Source: Thalassobacterium sedimentorum
GTDB lineage: Bacteria > Verrucomicrobiota > Verrucomicrobiia > Opitutales > Coraliomargaritaceae
NCBI RefSeq assembly: GCF_031127905.1
Contig: NZ_JARXIC010000006.1
Span: 119,179 to 183,178, forward strand
Length of the DNA stretch: 64,000 nt
Reading direction: 5' to 3'
Below the pieces are notes generated by a model. It was given only the letters and a program-made list of their open reading frames with translations. It ran no database searches and was not told the DNA's origin. This document shows, piece by piece, positions 9,675-18,433 of the stretch; the stretch's first letter is position 1, and each line of letters opens with the position of its first letter. A program made the position numbers and the translations under genes.

Positions 9675-9726
9675 AGATAGAGTTGATCAAATTGCAGCAA
9701 GGAGCGCTCCTTTCAAGATCATCCAG

Positions 9727-10605
9727 TCAGAGGATTGAAGTTTCAATAAAAAATGTGTCCGAACCCCAAGCATTTTGACAAATCTCCTCGATCAGAGCCT
9801 GTTCTACCTGATTTCTAGGCAGCGCAAAACAACAACTGCCACTGCCACTCATCAGGCAGGCAATGCCATTGCAGCGCAATTCCTCTAACAGGCATGCGAT
9901 GGCCAAATACTTGGAGCCTACACTTCGCTCAAAACTATTATAGAGCAAATTATCGATACGGCCTGAATCGTAAAACTGCTGCAAACGCTGAGTGGCCAGG
10001 GGCTCCGCTTCATAAGAGCCCCCCCCCGCCTTAACTAATTTCCCATAAGCCCACGCGGTCTGAATACCAAAATGAGGACGAAAAAGCAAAACTGTGCGCC
10101 CCCTCAACTGCTGTGAAACAGCTCCCGGTAGACCTGTAAGCGCTTCACCACGACCGGTCATGACCATCGGCTGAGAATGCAGAAAAAAGGGGCAGTCAGA
10201 GCCAAGGCGAGCAGCCAATGCGGACAATTCATCCAAACAGAGCGGTGAGTCCAACAGTTGATTCATCGCAATGAGCGCGACTGAGGCGTTACTACTCCCT
10301 CCTCCAAGACCTGCCCCCATAGGTATCTGCTTGTTTAGCTCGATATCAAAATAGACATTTCGTCCGCTGGCAGCTCGAAGCGCAGCGGCCGCCTGTATAA
10401 TTAAGTTCTGCCCCCCCCTGGGCACTGAAACATCCCGACAACTCAAGCGGTCCTGTCCCGCCTCTCCGATGGCGACTTGCAATGTGTCGCCAAAAGCGAT
10501 TGGCACCACCAAAGAGGTCAGCCCATGAAAACCGTCGTTGCGCCTTCCATGAACGGAAAGCATGAGATTGATCTTCGCGGGCGAATGTAAGGTCACTGAA
10601 TTCAT
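9727..10605 (-). CDS. ispE: 4-diphosphocytidyl-2-C-methyl-D-erythritol kinase
   Basis: GHMP kinase of the MEP isoprenoid pathway, phosphorylating CDP-ME at the 2-hydroxyl. 'SPAKINLMLSVHGRRNDGFH' is the N-terminal IspE signature and 'PMGAGLGGGSSNAS' the ATP-binding loop; 'LMSGSGSCCFAL' is the C-terminal GHMP motif. The frame extends to 10674 but the ATG at 10605 gives the usual start a few residues before SPAKINL and avoids overlap with the divergent pyrF. A run of nine C on the plus strand (10019-10027, glycines in the protein) lies inside. ispD, two steps earlier in the pathway, is 850 bp away on the other strand. Confidence 0.94.
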   Translation of the reverse strand: MNSVTLHSPAKINLMLSVHGRRNDGFHGLTSLVVPIAFGDTLQVAIGEAGQDRLSCRDVSVPRGGQNLIIQAAAALRAASGRNVYFDIELNKQIPMGAGLGGGSSNASVALIAMNQLLDSPLCLDELSALAARLGSDCPFFLHSQPMVMTGRGEALTGLPGAVSQQLRGRTVLLFRPHFGIQTAWAYGKLVKAGGGSYEAEPLATQRLQQFYDSGRIDNLLYNSFERSVGSKYLAIACLLEELRCNGIACLMSGSGSCCFALPRNQVEQALIEEICQNAWGSDTFFIETSIL

Positions 10606-10704
10606 AAAAATCCATACAGTAAGAGCACTCCGCTGGCATGTGCCATGAAAATTTCCATTTTTGCACTTTGCCATTCGCGCGATATTCGCTTCCTAATCTG
10701 CGCT

Positions 10705-11406
10705 ATGTCTAAACAAGCGTCATGCCAACTCATCCTAGCCCTCGACCTCGAAACGCGTGAGGAAGCTCTCGCCATGCTGGATCGCCTCGGCGATTCTCTA
10801 AAATGGGTCAAAATCGGCCTACAGCTCTTTACCGCATATGGGCCTGATTTTGTACGCGAGATTGCCGATAGAGGCTATAAGGTGTTTCTCGATCTTAAAT
10901 TACACGACATTCCGAATACAGTGGCCAAGGCCGTTCAAAGCATCGCCGCCCTACCAGTTGAATTGCTGACTCTTCACGCCTGTGGCGGCGGTGAAATGTT
11001 AACATGGGCGAACCGGGCACGAACTGATTATGCTCCAGAATTGAATTTACTAGCTGTTACCGTGCTGACTTCCATGAATGAAGCACAACTGCGTGCGTTG
11101 AATGTCGCGAACACCCCCGAAGCCCAGGTGCTACATTTGGCAGACATCACCTTAAAATCGGGCGTGCAGGGCTTGGTCTGCTCATCTTTGGAATTGGCTC
11201 CACTACGCGCGCGTTTTGGCAACGATCCGATTATAGTCACCCCAGGTATTCGCCCGGCTGGAAGTGCGGCCGACGAGCAAAAACGTATTATGACTCCTGC
11301 TGCTGCGGCGGCGGCAGGTTCTAGCTTTATAGTAGTCGGTCGCCCCATTCTCAAAGCAGCGGATCCAGCGGTTGCTGCACAAGCCATTCAGGCTGATTTA
11401 GCCTGA
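10705..11406 (+). CDS. pyrF: Orotidine 5'-phosphate decarboxylase
   Basis: Last step of de novo UMP synthesis. 'LILALDLETREEAL' is the first beta strand with the substrate Asp, 'VFLDLKLHDIPNTV' holds the catalytic Lys-Asp-Lys-Asp network, and 'VTPGIRP' with 'FIVVGRPI' binds the phosphate. Length (233 residues) is that of the short bacterial type. The frame is open from 10645; the ATG at 10705 puts the first strand close to the N-terminus as in homologues. Divergent from ispE and followed by ispD after 48 bp. Confidence 0.95.
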   Translation: MSKQASCQLILALDLETREEALAMLDRLGDSLKWVKIGLQLFTAYGPDFVREIADRGYKVFLDLKLHDIPNTVAKAVQSIAALPVELLTLHACGGGEMLTWANRARTDYAPELNLLAVTVLTSMNEAQLRALNVANTPEAQVLHLADITLKSGVQGLVCSSLELAPLRARFGNDPIIVTPGIRPAGSAADEQKRIMTPAAAAAAGSSFIVVGRPILKAADPAVAAQAIQADLA

Positions 11407-11454
11407 ACAGCATTTTTCGCATTCACTCAAATTCATCTCGCTCGCTTCAGTTGA

Positions 11455-12183
11455 ATGGTCACTGCAATATTACTCGCCGCCGGTAGCGGCAATCGAATGC
11501 AAGGTCAGGTTGCCGATAAGGTGCTCGCGAACCTAAACGGCTTGCCAGCATTTTGCTATAGCTTACAGGCATTCCATCGCTCGGGGGTCATCGATGACTA
11601 TATTGTCGTCTACCGTGACGAAGCTCAAAAGTCTCAGCTCGCAGCAGCCGTGCAACAATGCGAGCTGCAGCATTTAAAAATCAACGCTGTTGCAGGTGGT
11701 CAGGAACGACAGGATTCGGTCATTCACGCGCTGAATATTGCCAATGAGAGCTGCGATTACGTTTTTATACATGACTGTGCCCGCCCCTGCGTGACGTATC
11801 AGGCAATTCAGTCCCTGCACCAAGCTGTCTTGCGGGATCAGGCAGCCAGCCTTGCGCATCCAGTCATTGATACCATTAAACGTATTCCAGCGCCCAAGCA
11901 GTTGCATAAAGTTGAATTGGAAGATTTGGATCGTCAGCGACTATGGGCCATGGAGACACCTCAAGCGTTTAACTTTGCAAGTATTCTGAAAGCCTATCAG
12001 CTGGTGAGTCAAAAAAAACTAAGCATTACAGATGATACCGCAGCGGCACGATTAATTGGCTTAAATACCACACTTGTGCCCAACCAAATTCCCAATCCCA
12101 AGCTAACCACTCCAGGCGACCTCGCATATATCAACTTCCTAATGGCTTCGCGCCCTCCAGTAGACTCTGATCTACATTCTTAA
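11455..12183 (+). CDS. ispD: 2-C-methyl-D-erythritol 4-phosphate cytidylyltransferase
   Basis: MEP-pathway enzyme joining CTP and MEP to give CDP-ME. 'AILLAAGSGNRM' is the nucleotide-binding loop, 'GGQERQDSV' the conserved middle motif, 'IHDCARPCV' the metal and substrate site, and 'TDDTAAARLIG' a late motif of the family. The 242-residue length is typical. The ABC-F gene follows 29 bp downstream on the same strand. Confidence 0.94.
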   Translation: MVTAILLAAGSGNRMQGQVADKVLANLNGLPAFCYSLQAFHRSGVIDDYIVVYRDEAQKSQLAAAVQQCELQHLKINAVAGGQERQDSVIHALNIANESCDYVFIHDCARPCVTYQAIQSLHQAVLRDQAASLAHPVIDTIKRIPAPKQLHKVELEDLDRQRLWAMETPQAFNFASILKAYQLVSQKKLSITDDTAAARLIGLNTTLVPNQIPNPKLTTPGDLAYINFLMASRPPVDSDLHS

Positions 12184-12212
12184 TTCTTAACTTTAATTCC
12201 TAATTTACTAAA

Positions 12213-14099
12213 GTGCTCCTTTCCTACCGCAATCTAACCGTTTCTTTTGGTGGCCCCAAGCTGCTCGATAACGCGGGCCTTACCATCGATAAACGTGAGC
12301 GTATCTGCCTCCTAGGGCGCAACGGCGAAGGTAAATCCACCCTGCTACGCATTTTAAACTCTGAAATTCAACCCGACAAAGGCGAAATCGAGGCCATACC
12401 TGGTCTCAGAATTGGTAAACTGGATCAGGAAGTGCCCGCCACACTGGATGGCACTGTTTTCGAAATCGTCGCTCAGGGACTTGGAGATGCTGCTGAGACC
12501 ATTGCAAAATACCATCATTTGCTACACGAAATCGGAGAACACCCCGACGATGAAAATATCGGCGAACAACTCGATGAGCTACAGCATCAACTGGACCAAA
12601 CGGACGGATGGGCGATCGAACATAAAGTCGAGAATATTCTTCAGCGGGTCGATCTGGATGGCGAACAAGAGTTTTCCTCGCTCTCCGGTGGCAACAAGCG
12701 CCGGGCCTTACTGGCTCGCGCCTTAATCAAGGAACCTCATATTCTATTATTGGATGAGCCGACCAACCACTTGGACATTCCCGGCATACGCTGGCTCGAG
12801 GAGTTCCTGCGTAAGGCCGATATAGCCCTGCTCTTTGTTTCTCACGACCGCGCTTTTATCCAACGCGTAGCCAACAAAACACTCGATCTAGATCGTGGAC
12901 AACTCACTCGATGGGAATGCGACTATGATACCTATCTGGTGCGAAAAGCTGAATTACTGGCTGGCGAGGCTAAGCAGCAAGCGGTTTTCGACAAGAAACT
13001 CGCCGAAGAAGAAATTTGGATTCGTAAGGGCATTCAAGCGCGACGCACTCGTAATGAAGGTCGTGTGCGATCACTCAAAAAAATGCGAGAGGAACGTGCC
13101 GAGCGCAGGAATATTCAAGGTAAGACCAAACTCGACCTAAGTGATGCGCAGCTCTCTGGACGCAAGGTTATCACCGTCGATGAGATCAGCTACAGCTGGG
13201 CACACACACCTCTTATCGAGAATTTCTCCACGACGATCTGGCGAGGCGATAAGATCGGCATCGTTGGGCTGAATGGCTCTGGAAAAACTACCTTACTTAA
13301 TCTACTGCTAAAGAAACTTGAGCCTAGCAGTGGCTCCGTCACACATGGCACCAAACTCGAGGTGGCATACTTTGATCAGCATCGGGACCAACTCGACAGC
13401 AAACTAAGCGTCGCTGAAAACGTCCATCCCGCCGGTGAAATGGTCAACATCAACGGAAAGCCGAGGCACATCCTCTCCTATCTACAGGACTTCCTCTTCA
13501 CTCCAGAAACTTCACGCTCTCCCATCACTAAATTATCCGGTGGCGAGCGAGCGCGGTTATTATTAGCAAAGCTGTTTATCCAACCTGCCAACGTATTGGT
13601 ATTGGACGAGCCAACCAACGACCTCGACATTGAAACCGTTGAACTGTTGGAAGAACGCTTACTTGAATACAATGGCACGCTCCTCTTAGTCAGTCACGAC
13701 CGTAGCTTCCTGGATAACGTCGTCACTAGCACCATCGCACTCGAAGGCAATGGTTGCATAGAAGAGTATGTCGGAGGTTGCGAAACCTGGCTAAAGAAGC
13801 AGGAAGATAAGAAAAATGCTTCCAAAAAACAAAAAACAACGGCTCCTGATAAAGTTGTTCAAAGCACTGCCGAGACCACTCCAAAGCGCAAACTCAGCAA
13901 TAAAGAACGGGAAGCACTCAAGTCACTGCCAACCAAAATAGAGCAATTAGAAGCCGAACACGCTGCTCTGACTAGCCTGATGGCAACCCCAGAATATTAT
14001 CAAAACCAAGAAAACGATTTATCCGGTGATGCGCAACGACTAGAAAAGATGGAAAACGATATCTTGGAAGCTTATGAACAGTTAGAATCGCTCAGCTAG
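12213..14099 (+). CDS. ABC-F family ATPase, Uup-like
   Basis: Two ABC domains in one 628-residue chain without membrane segments, as in ribosome-associated ABC-F proteins. Domain 1: '[10 protein letters not shown]', 'LSGGNKRR', '[11 protein letters not shown]'. Domain 2: 'GLNGSGKTT', 'LSGGERARL', '[11 protein letters not shown]'. A charged linker (about 245-310) joins them, and the last 70 residues are Lys/Glu-rich and predicted coiled coil, which is the Uup feature. The start is GTG (12213), just before the first conserved strand. The 3' end overlaps the convergent receiver gene by 8 bp. Uup is linked to ribosome function and precise transposon excision in E. coli; the role here is inferred. 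Confidence 0.9.
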   Translation: MLLSYRNLTVSFGGPKLLDNAGLTIDKRERICLLGRNGEGKSTLLRILNSEIQPDKGEIEAIPGLRIGKLDQEVPATLDGTVFEIVAQGLGDAAETIAKYHHLLHEIGEHPDDENIGEQLDELQHQLDQTDGWAIEHKVENILQRVDLDGEQEFSSLSGGNKRRALLARALIKEPHILLLDEPTNHLDIPGIRWLEEFLRKADIALLFVSHDRAFIQRVANKTLDLDRGQLTRWECDYDTYLVRKAELLAGEAKQQAVFDKKLAEEEIWIRKGIQARRTRNEGRVRSLKKMREERAERRNIQGKTKLDLSDAQLSGRKVITVDEISYSWAHTPLIENFSTTIWRGDKIGIVGLNGSGKTTLLNLLLKKLEPSSGSVTHGTKLEVAYFDQHRDQLDSKLSVAENVHPAGEMVNINGKPRHILSYLQDFLFTPETSRSPITKLSGGERARLLLAKLFIQPANVLVLDEPTNDLDIETVELLEERLLEYNGTLLLVSHDRSFLDNVVTSTIALEGNGCIEEYVGGCETWLKKQEDKKNASKKQKTTAPDKVVQSTAETTPKRKLSNKEREALKSLPTKIEQLEAEHAALTSLMATPEYYQNQENDLSGDAQRLEKMENDILEAYEQLESLS

Positions 14100-14517
14100 C
14101 TTTTAGTGAATTAAAAAAGGCGGTATAACGATCGATATTGAAATCCTTGGTCTGAAAACCATTCGCGCCTACTTCAAACGCTTTCTCTGCATCTTGGTTA
14201 CTATCTGAATTCGTCAACATAACAATCACGGGGATTTCACTAAATTCCGCGCGATCTCGCAATTTGGCGATCGTATCAAACCCATTCAGCTCCGGCATAT
14301 TGATATCCATCAAAACCATCGCGGGCACAGGCACCTCTCCCGTTGCAGTCGATAGCATATAATCAAGAAATGCGTAACCATTTGTGAAGGTAAGCAATGG
14401 ATTTTTTAGCTCCGAGCGCTCATAGACCCGTTTTGTGATAGTTAAATCAACCATACTGTCATCCACCACCACGATTGGATCGACTTCATTCAGACATTTT
14501 CTTTCAATTATTTGCAT
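14092..14517 (-). CDS. Single-domain response regulator (Rcp1/CheY-like receiver)
   Basis: A 141-residue stand-alone receiver. 'VVVDDSMVD' holds the acidic pocket, Asp71 in 'MVLMDINMP' is the phosphorylation site, 'VIVMLTNSD' carries the conserved Thr/Ser and 'FQTKDF' the lysine. The extended loop after the first helix resembles Rcp1-type receivers, which partner membrane or phytochrome kinases. Its start overlaps the end of the histidine kinase gene by 14 bp, so the two are almost certainly a translationally coupled pair. There is no output domain, so it may signal by protein contact. Confidence 0.92.
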   Translation of the reverse strand: MQIIERKCLNEVDPIVVVDDSMVDLTITKRVYERSELKNPLLTFTNGYAFLDYMLSTATGEVPVPAMVLMDINMPELNGFDTIAKLRDRAEFSEIPVIVMLTNSDSNQDAEKAFEVGANGFQTKDFNIDRYTAFFNSLKAS

Positions 14518-16414
14518 TAGTTTCTACAATCCCTAGATGGAAACGAACATGAACGTTAGTTTCATCTGATTCAATCCAAATATTTCCACCGTGAAAATTG
14601 GCGATTCGTTTGCAGATCGTGAGCCCCATCCCATGGCTCAGTGAACCAGCTTCTATCTTGGAAAAAATATCAAAAGCTTCTAAAGCCTGATTGGGCGATA
14701 AGGATGACCCCGAATTCATCACGCTAAAGCATACCCCGCCATCCACAGTCGCTTCGCAGCTGAATTTCAAGCTAAACCCGTCCATTTTAACATGCTTGAG
14801 TGCGTTATCAACTAAGTTTCGATACAAAACTCGAACTAGACTCTTATAAAGAAACATGGGGGCTGGATGCGGCTCCACCTCAATTTCAACTTTTCGATTT
14901 ACAAGTGCTGGCTTATACTCATCTAAAACTGACTGGATCAAATCCCGCGGGTCACAGCTTTCCCGATGTAATTTCCCCTCGTGTGTGATATCTGTAAACT
15001 CACGAAAATCGACGATAAGCCGCATCGCTTTCTCACACTCGGAGTGTAACTGCTCTAAAACCTCCTTTGCGCTCTCCGAGGCCTCAGGCGTGACCTCCGT
15101 CTGATAGAGACTAGCCAAACCTGCAATGCGCTGAATCGGTTCACGTAAATCATGAGAGGCAACCCGTGCAAAATGCTCCAAATCGCGATTCATTTCTAAA
15201 AGCCTTTGATTCGCGAGTTGCAAGCGAGATTGATGCTTTTCAATCGACAGCTGCATATCGACAAAGGTCTTAGCTAAGGCGCCGACTTCATCGTCCCGCT
15301 CAATTGGTAAATCGTGGGCAATTTCTTGAAACTTTTGAAAGTGTTTAGTTGCTAGACTGATACGATCCAATGGTTGCGTAATTCCAAACGAGAATCGAAT
15401 CGCGACAAACATTGCGAGTGCAGTTAGCAGCAACATCGCAATAATAATGGCAGCAATTGTAAAGGCAGACGCTCGACCAATATCATCATAGGAGCCGATT
15501 AAACCAATTGTGATTTCACGTTCAGGATTGAAAACGCGAAACTTTGTAAAGTGAGCCAGACCACTTGATGCGCCCGGCAATGAGTCCAGTCGGAAAGTGC
15601 GCGATTGCCCCTCATCATCAACAAAGCCCTTCAATTGTGAAAAAAACTGATCAGCCTGGTATTCCAGCCCACGATCAAAACCGAATGTATAGTCAGAATT
15701 CGGATGTAAGAGGAAATAACCATCTTGATTCAATACATAATAATCGTAGCGACTGCGATCGAGCCCATTACCAAATAATTGCTCTATGAAGCCTTCAAAA
15801 TCCAGATTGATTACTACAATGCCAAAAAAAATCTCCATACGATCATATATCGGCATCGCAACTCGCAACATGGGCCGATGCGGCACTTCCAATTCTCCAT
15901 GTTCACGATTCAGGTTTATCTCCGAATGAAAGAGTTCTCCCGCCTTTCGCTCTTTTGCTCGTAGGAAGTAATCTCGCTGCCCCTTTTCCTGCAATTCTGC
16001 CCTCGGAACGCGATAAATCATTCCATCCTGCTGATTCACCCGCACAGATTCCAAACCATTGTTTGCCTCAGGAATCAACCGTATCTGAGAATAATAAGGT
16101 TTAGCGCTCAGCATTTGCTCAAAAATAGTGGTCAAATCGTCCAGCTCTCGATCCACTGCAAGCTGACTCATTCCATCTGCATTCGCAAGATGATCTACCA
16201 TTGGCAAATTAGAGATAAAATCAATATCATGATTCAATTCTGAAAATGCTAACTGCAGGCGACTAACCTCAAACTGGGAACGCTTCTTCAAAGTCTCCAT
16301 CTGAAAGTCTGAAATAATTTTCGTGCTGCCCCAATAGCCCACCAAAGCGATACTTAATGAAGTCAGCACCACTAATAATACTACAAACCAGCGGAGCTTA
16401 GAAGAAATGCGCAT
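14504..16414 (-). CDS. CACHE-HAMP sensor histidine kinase
   Basis: A 636-residue membrane kinase. Order: TM1 (about 9-30), a roughly 280-residue periplasmic double-CACHE-like sensor (contains 'YYVLNQDGYFLLHPN', typical of dCACHE), TM2 (about 315-340), HAMP, a HisKA helix with the phospho-accepting His near residue 420 in 'ASHDLREPIQRIAG', and HATPase_c with 'DNALKHV' (N box) and 'SHGMGLTICKRI' (G2 box). It pairs with the overlapping receiver gene. dCACHE domains usually sense small organic ligands; the ligand is unknown. Confidence 0.92.
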   Translation of the reverse strand: MRISSKLRWFVVLLVVLTSLSIALVGYWGSTKIISDFQMETLKKRSQFEVSRLQLAFSELNHDIDFISNLPMVDHLANADGMSQLAVDRELDDLTTIFEQMLSAKPYYSQIRLIPEANNGLESVRVNQQDGMIYRVPRAELQEKGQRDYFLRAKERKAGELFHSEINLNREHGELEVPHRPMLRVAMPIYDRMEIFFGIVVINLDFEGFIEQLFGNGLDRSRYDYYVLNQDGYFLLHPNSDYTFGFDRGLEYQADQFFSQLKGFVDDEGQSRTFRLDSLPGASSGLAHFTKFRVFNPEREITIGLIGSYDDIGRASAFTIAAIIIAMLLLTALAMFVAIRFSFGITQPLDRISLATKHFQKFQEIAHDLPIERDDEVGALAKTFVDMQLSIEKHQSRLQLANQRLLEMNRDLEHFARVASHDLREPIQRIAGLASLYQTEVTPEASESAKEVLEQLHSECEKAMRLIVDFREFTDITHEGKLHRESCDPRDLIQSVLDEYKPALVNRKVEIEVEPHPAPMFLYKSLVRVLYRNLVDNALKHVKMDGFSLKFSCEATVDGGVCFSVMNSGSSLSPNQALEAFDIFSKIEAGSLSHGMGLTICKRIANFHGGNIWIESDETNVHVRFHLGIVETNANN

Positions 16415-16435
16415 ACAGAGTGGAGATGGCGAACA

Positions 16436-16568
16436 GGGGATGAACGGGGGGAGGAACAGCTGTTACTACTCATAGAAGCGTTTATAGCCTGCGACAAGTC
16501 TTAAACTACCAGCATTGCCAATGCTGAATTTTCGAATCAAACACGAACAGTATCTATTGTTCATCCCC
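16436..16568. promoter_or_regulatory. Inverted repeats in the kinase/flavoprotein divergent gap
   Basis: The gap upstream of the kinase gene holds a perfect 10-bp inverted pair (GGGGATGAAC at 16436-16445, its complement at 16559-16568). Between them lies a perfect 7+1+7 palindrome (16511-16525, AGCATTG-C-CAATGCT). Either could be an operator or form RNA structure. I see no convincing -35/-10 pair. The function is inferred from symmetry and position only. Confidence 0.35.
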
Positions 16569-16641
16569 ACACCTCACCGATAACTTTTTGATCATATCCG
16601 TCTTGCACCTGTCGCGGTCTATCGCCATCGGTATCACTACC

Positions 16642-18027
16642 GTGACAACGTACAAAACGACACCTTCAATTGCCGGCGATAGCCCACATCCTCGTATCAT
16701 TGTGATTGGTGGAGGTGCTGCCGGCTATTTTGCCGCAATTACTGCAGCTGAAAGCAATCCCAACGCCACGGTCACCATCTACGAGGCCAGTAAACGCACA
16801 CTCAGCAAAGTCAAAATATCCGGGGGCGGCCGCTGTAATGTCACCCACAACTGCTTCGATCCCAAAGAACTCGCCACCCGCTACCCGCGCGGATCCCGCG
16901 AGTTGCGCGGCGCCTTCCACCGCTGGCAGCCGCAAGACACCCTGCAATGGTTTGCCGAGCGTGGGGTCAGGATCAAGGCCGAAGCCGACGGCCGCATGTT
17001 CCCCACCACCGATGACTCTCAGACCATCATCGACTGCTTCCACCAAGCCGCCCAGAGCGCAGGCGTCAAACTTCGCAAAGAATGCGCCGTAAAAAACATC
17101 GGCCAGCAGTTATCAGCCATCAATAATCAGCCATCGTTCATCCTTCATCTCAGCGACGACAGCCAAGTCAGCGCCGACAAAGTGCTGATCGCCACCGGTT
17201 CCCTCAAAGCCTCCCCACTCACCCGCTCACTCGAAGCCCTCGGCCACAGCATCGCTCCCCTGGCCCCTTCACTCTTCGCCTTCAACCTAGCCGACAAGCG
17301 CACCCACGGCCTAGCCGGTCTAGCCGTGCAAAACGCCCGAGTCACCTACGCCCCAAACGTAGGGGCTTCACTGGTGAAGACCGCAGAGCCCAAGGGCAGC
17401 TCTCGCAAGTCCAAGCCCACACCTCAAACCGGCCCCATCCTCATCACCCATCGCGGCCTCAGCGGGCCCGCCATTTTACGTCTCTCCGCTTGGCAAGCCC
17501 GCACCTTGCAAGAAAAGAACTACCATTTCGAAATTGAAATCAACTGGCTCGGCGACATGACCGAAAACCAAGTCCGCGAACAATTCAAACGCCTACGCAA
17601 GGGCAAGACCCAGGTAAAAACAAAAATCTTCGAACAAATCCCACGCCGCTTCTGGGAGCGCATGGTCGAAGTCGTCGGCATCGCCGACGATCAAAAATGG
17701 GCCCAACTCTCCAAGGACAAGGAGAGCGCACTCATCAACGAACTCGTCAATGGGCGCTATAAGGTTCAGGGGAAGACCACCAATAAACTCAAAGTCAATC
17801 CTTCACTTGTAGCTAAAGGAATGAAGGAAACCGTTCCAGCAGAGTTTGTTACGGCAGGTGGCATATCTCGCAATGAGATAGATTTCCGCACAATGGAGAG
17901 TAAAATCGTGCCCAACCTCTATTTTGCAGGTGAATGCATTGACATCGACGGCATCACAGGTGGTTTTAATTTCCAAGCATGTTGGACTGGTGGACACATT
18001 GCAGGGCTGGCTATGGCAGCGGATTAA
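16642..18027 (+). CDS. YhiN/HI0933-type FAD-dependent oxidoreductase
   Basis: A 461-residue flavoprotein. 'IIVIGGGAAGYFAAI' is the FAD dinucleotide-binding motif, 'KISGGGRCNVTHN' the family hallmark, 'LIATGSL' the second nucleotide motif, and 'TAGGISRNEIDFRTMES' with 'GECIDIDGITGGFNFQ' form the C-terminal FAD loop of HI0933-like proteins. No other in-frame ATG exists; GTG at 16642 gives a short N-terminal tail, while a TTG at 16588 would add 18 residues. Bases about 16800-17750 use many G/C third positions, unlike both ends of the gene and its neighbours. The reaction of this family is unknown. Confidence 0.88.
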   Translation: MTTYKTTPSIAGDSPHPRIIVIGGGAAGYFAAITAAESNPNATVTIYEASKRTLSKVKISGGGRCNVTHNCFDPKELATRYPRGSRELRGAFHRWQPQDTLQWFAERGVRIKAEADGRMFPTTDDSQTIIDCFHQAAQSAGVKLRKECAVKNIGQQLSAINNQPSFILHLSDDSQVSADKVLIATGSLKASPLTRSLEALGHSIAPLAPSLFAFNLADKRTHGLAGLAVQNARVTYAPNVGASLVKTAEPKGSSRKSKPTPQTGPILITHRGLSGPAILRLSAWQARTLQEKNYHFEIEINWLGDMTENQVREQFKRLRKGKTQVKTKIFEQIPRRFWERMVEVVGIADDQKWAQLSKDKESALINELVNGRYKVQGKTTNKLKVNPSLVAKGMKETVPAEFVTAGGISRNEIDFRTMESKIVPNLYFAGECIDIDGITGGFNFQACWTGGHIAGLAMAAD

Positions 18028-18042
18028 CTTCAAGCAATTAGA

Positions 18043-18286
18043 ATGGATTCAAAAATACTGTTTAAATACCGAGCGGTTAACAAGGTTTGCCTTATCTAGC
18101 CTGATTAATGAGTCAGTGTGGTTCTCATCACCTGTTGACCTCAATGACCCATTTGACTGTCAATTCCGCATTAAGGAAGAGATTCCAAACAAAGAGACAT
18201 TCCTTAGATTAGTCGATAGAACTGCTAAAATGATTTCCCAAAAAATGGGACTGCCGCAGCTGCGGGAAGACTGCATTGTACGCTGA
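18043..18286 (+). pseudogene. Frameshifted, truncated DUF2971-family gene remnant
   Basis: An ATG at 18043 opens a frame encoding 'MDSKILFKYRAVN', a typical DUF2971 start, which stops at 18097-18099. In the next frame the same region continues as 'TERLTRFALSSLINESV', then 'WFSSPVDLNDPFDC', the DUF2971 core. This frame runs on to a stop at 18286, far short of the roughly 250-300 residues usual for the family. So there is one frameshift near 18065-18085 and a 3' truncation where the transposase fragment begins. The assignment comes from pattern recognition of the NDPFDC region, not a search. Confidence 0.6.
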
Positions 18287-18403
18287 TGACTGAACTTGCC
18301 AAAAAATCGACGATACGTGCTTTGCGAGGGCATTTGATTGAACCCAAATACCTCTCGAATAACAGCATCCTCTCGTAACCCATTGCAATGCACGTATCAA
18401 CAC
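18265..18403 (-). mobile_element. IS1380-like transposase fragment
   Basis: On the minus strand, from about 18393 downward, the translation reads 'LREDAVIREVFGFNQMPSQS' and then 'TYRRFFGKF'. This resembles the N-terminal region of IS1380-family (DDE group) transposases, where a D-x-x-x-R-x-x-x-G-x-x-x-x-P-s-x-x-T-x-x-R pattern is conserved. Only about 40 residues remain, followed directly by antisense DUF2971 sequence. No inverted repeats or DDE residues are present, so it is a dead remnant. Confidence 0.5.
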
Positions 18404-18433
18404 AGATTTTCTAATGCATAATTCAGGTTCAAC

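Larger units (their letters stand above)
18028..18433. other. Degenerate junction between housekeeping DNA and the glycan island
   Basis: 406 bp without an intact gene. It contains only the DUF2971 remnant and the transposase fragment described in their own entries, followed by about 30 bp up to the stop codon of the rhamnosidase gene. It marks the switch from conserved genes to the accessory glycan-degradation region and is probably a past insertion site. Confidence 0.55.

Noticed and set aside
10019..10027. C9 tract inside ispE as a phase-variation switch
   Set aside because: IspE is expected to be essential, so switching is implausible; the tract codes conserved-length glycines.
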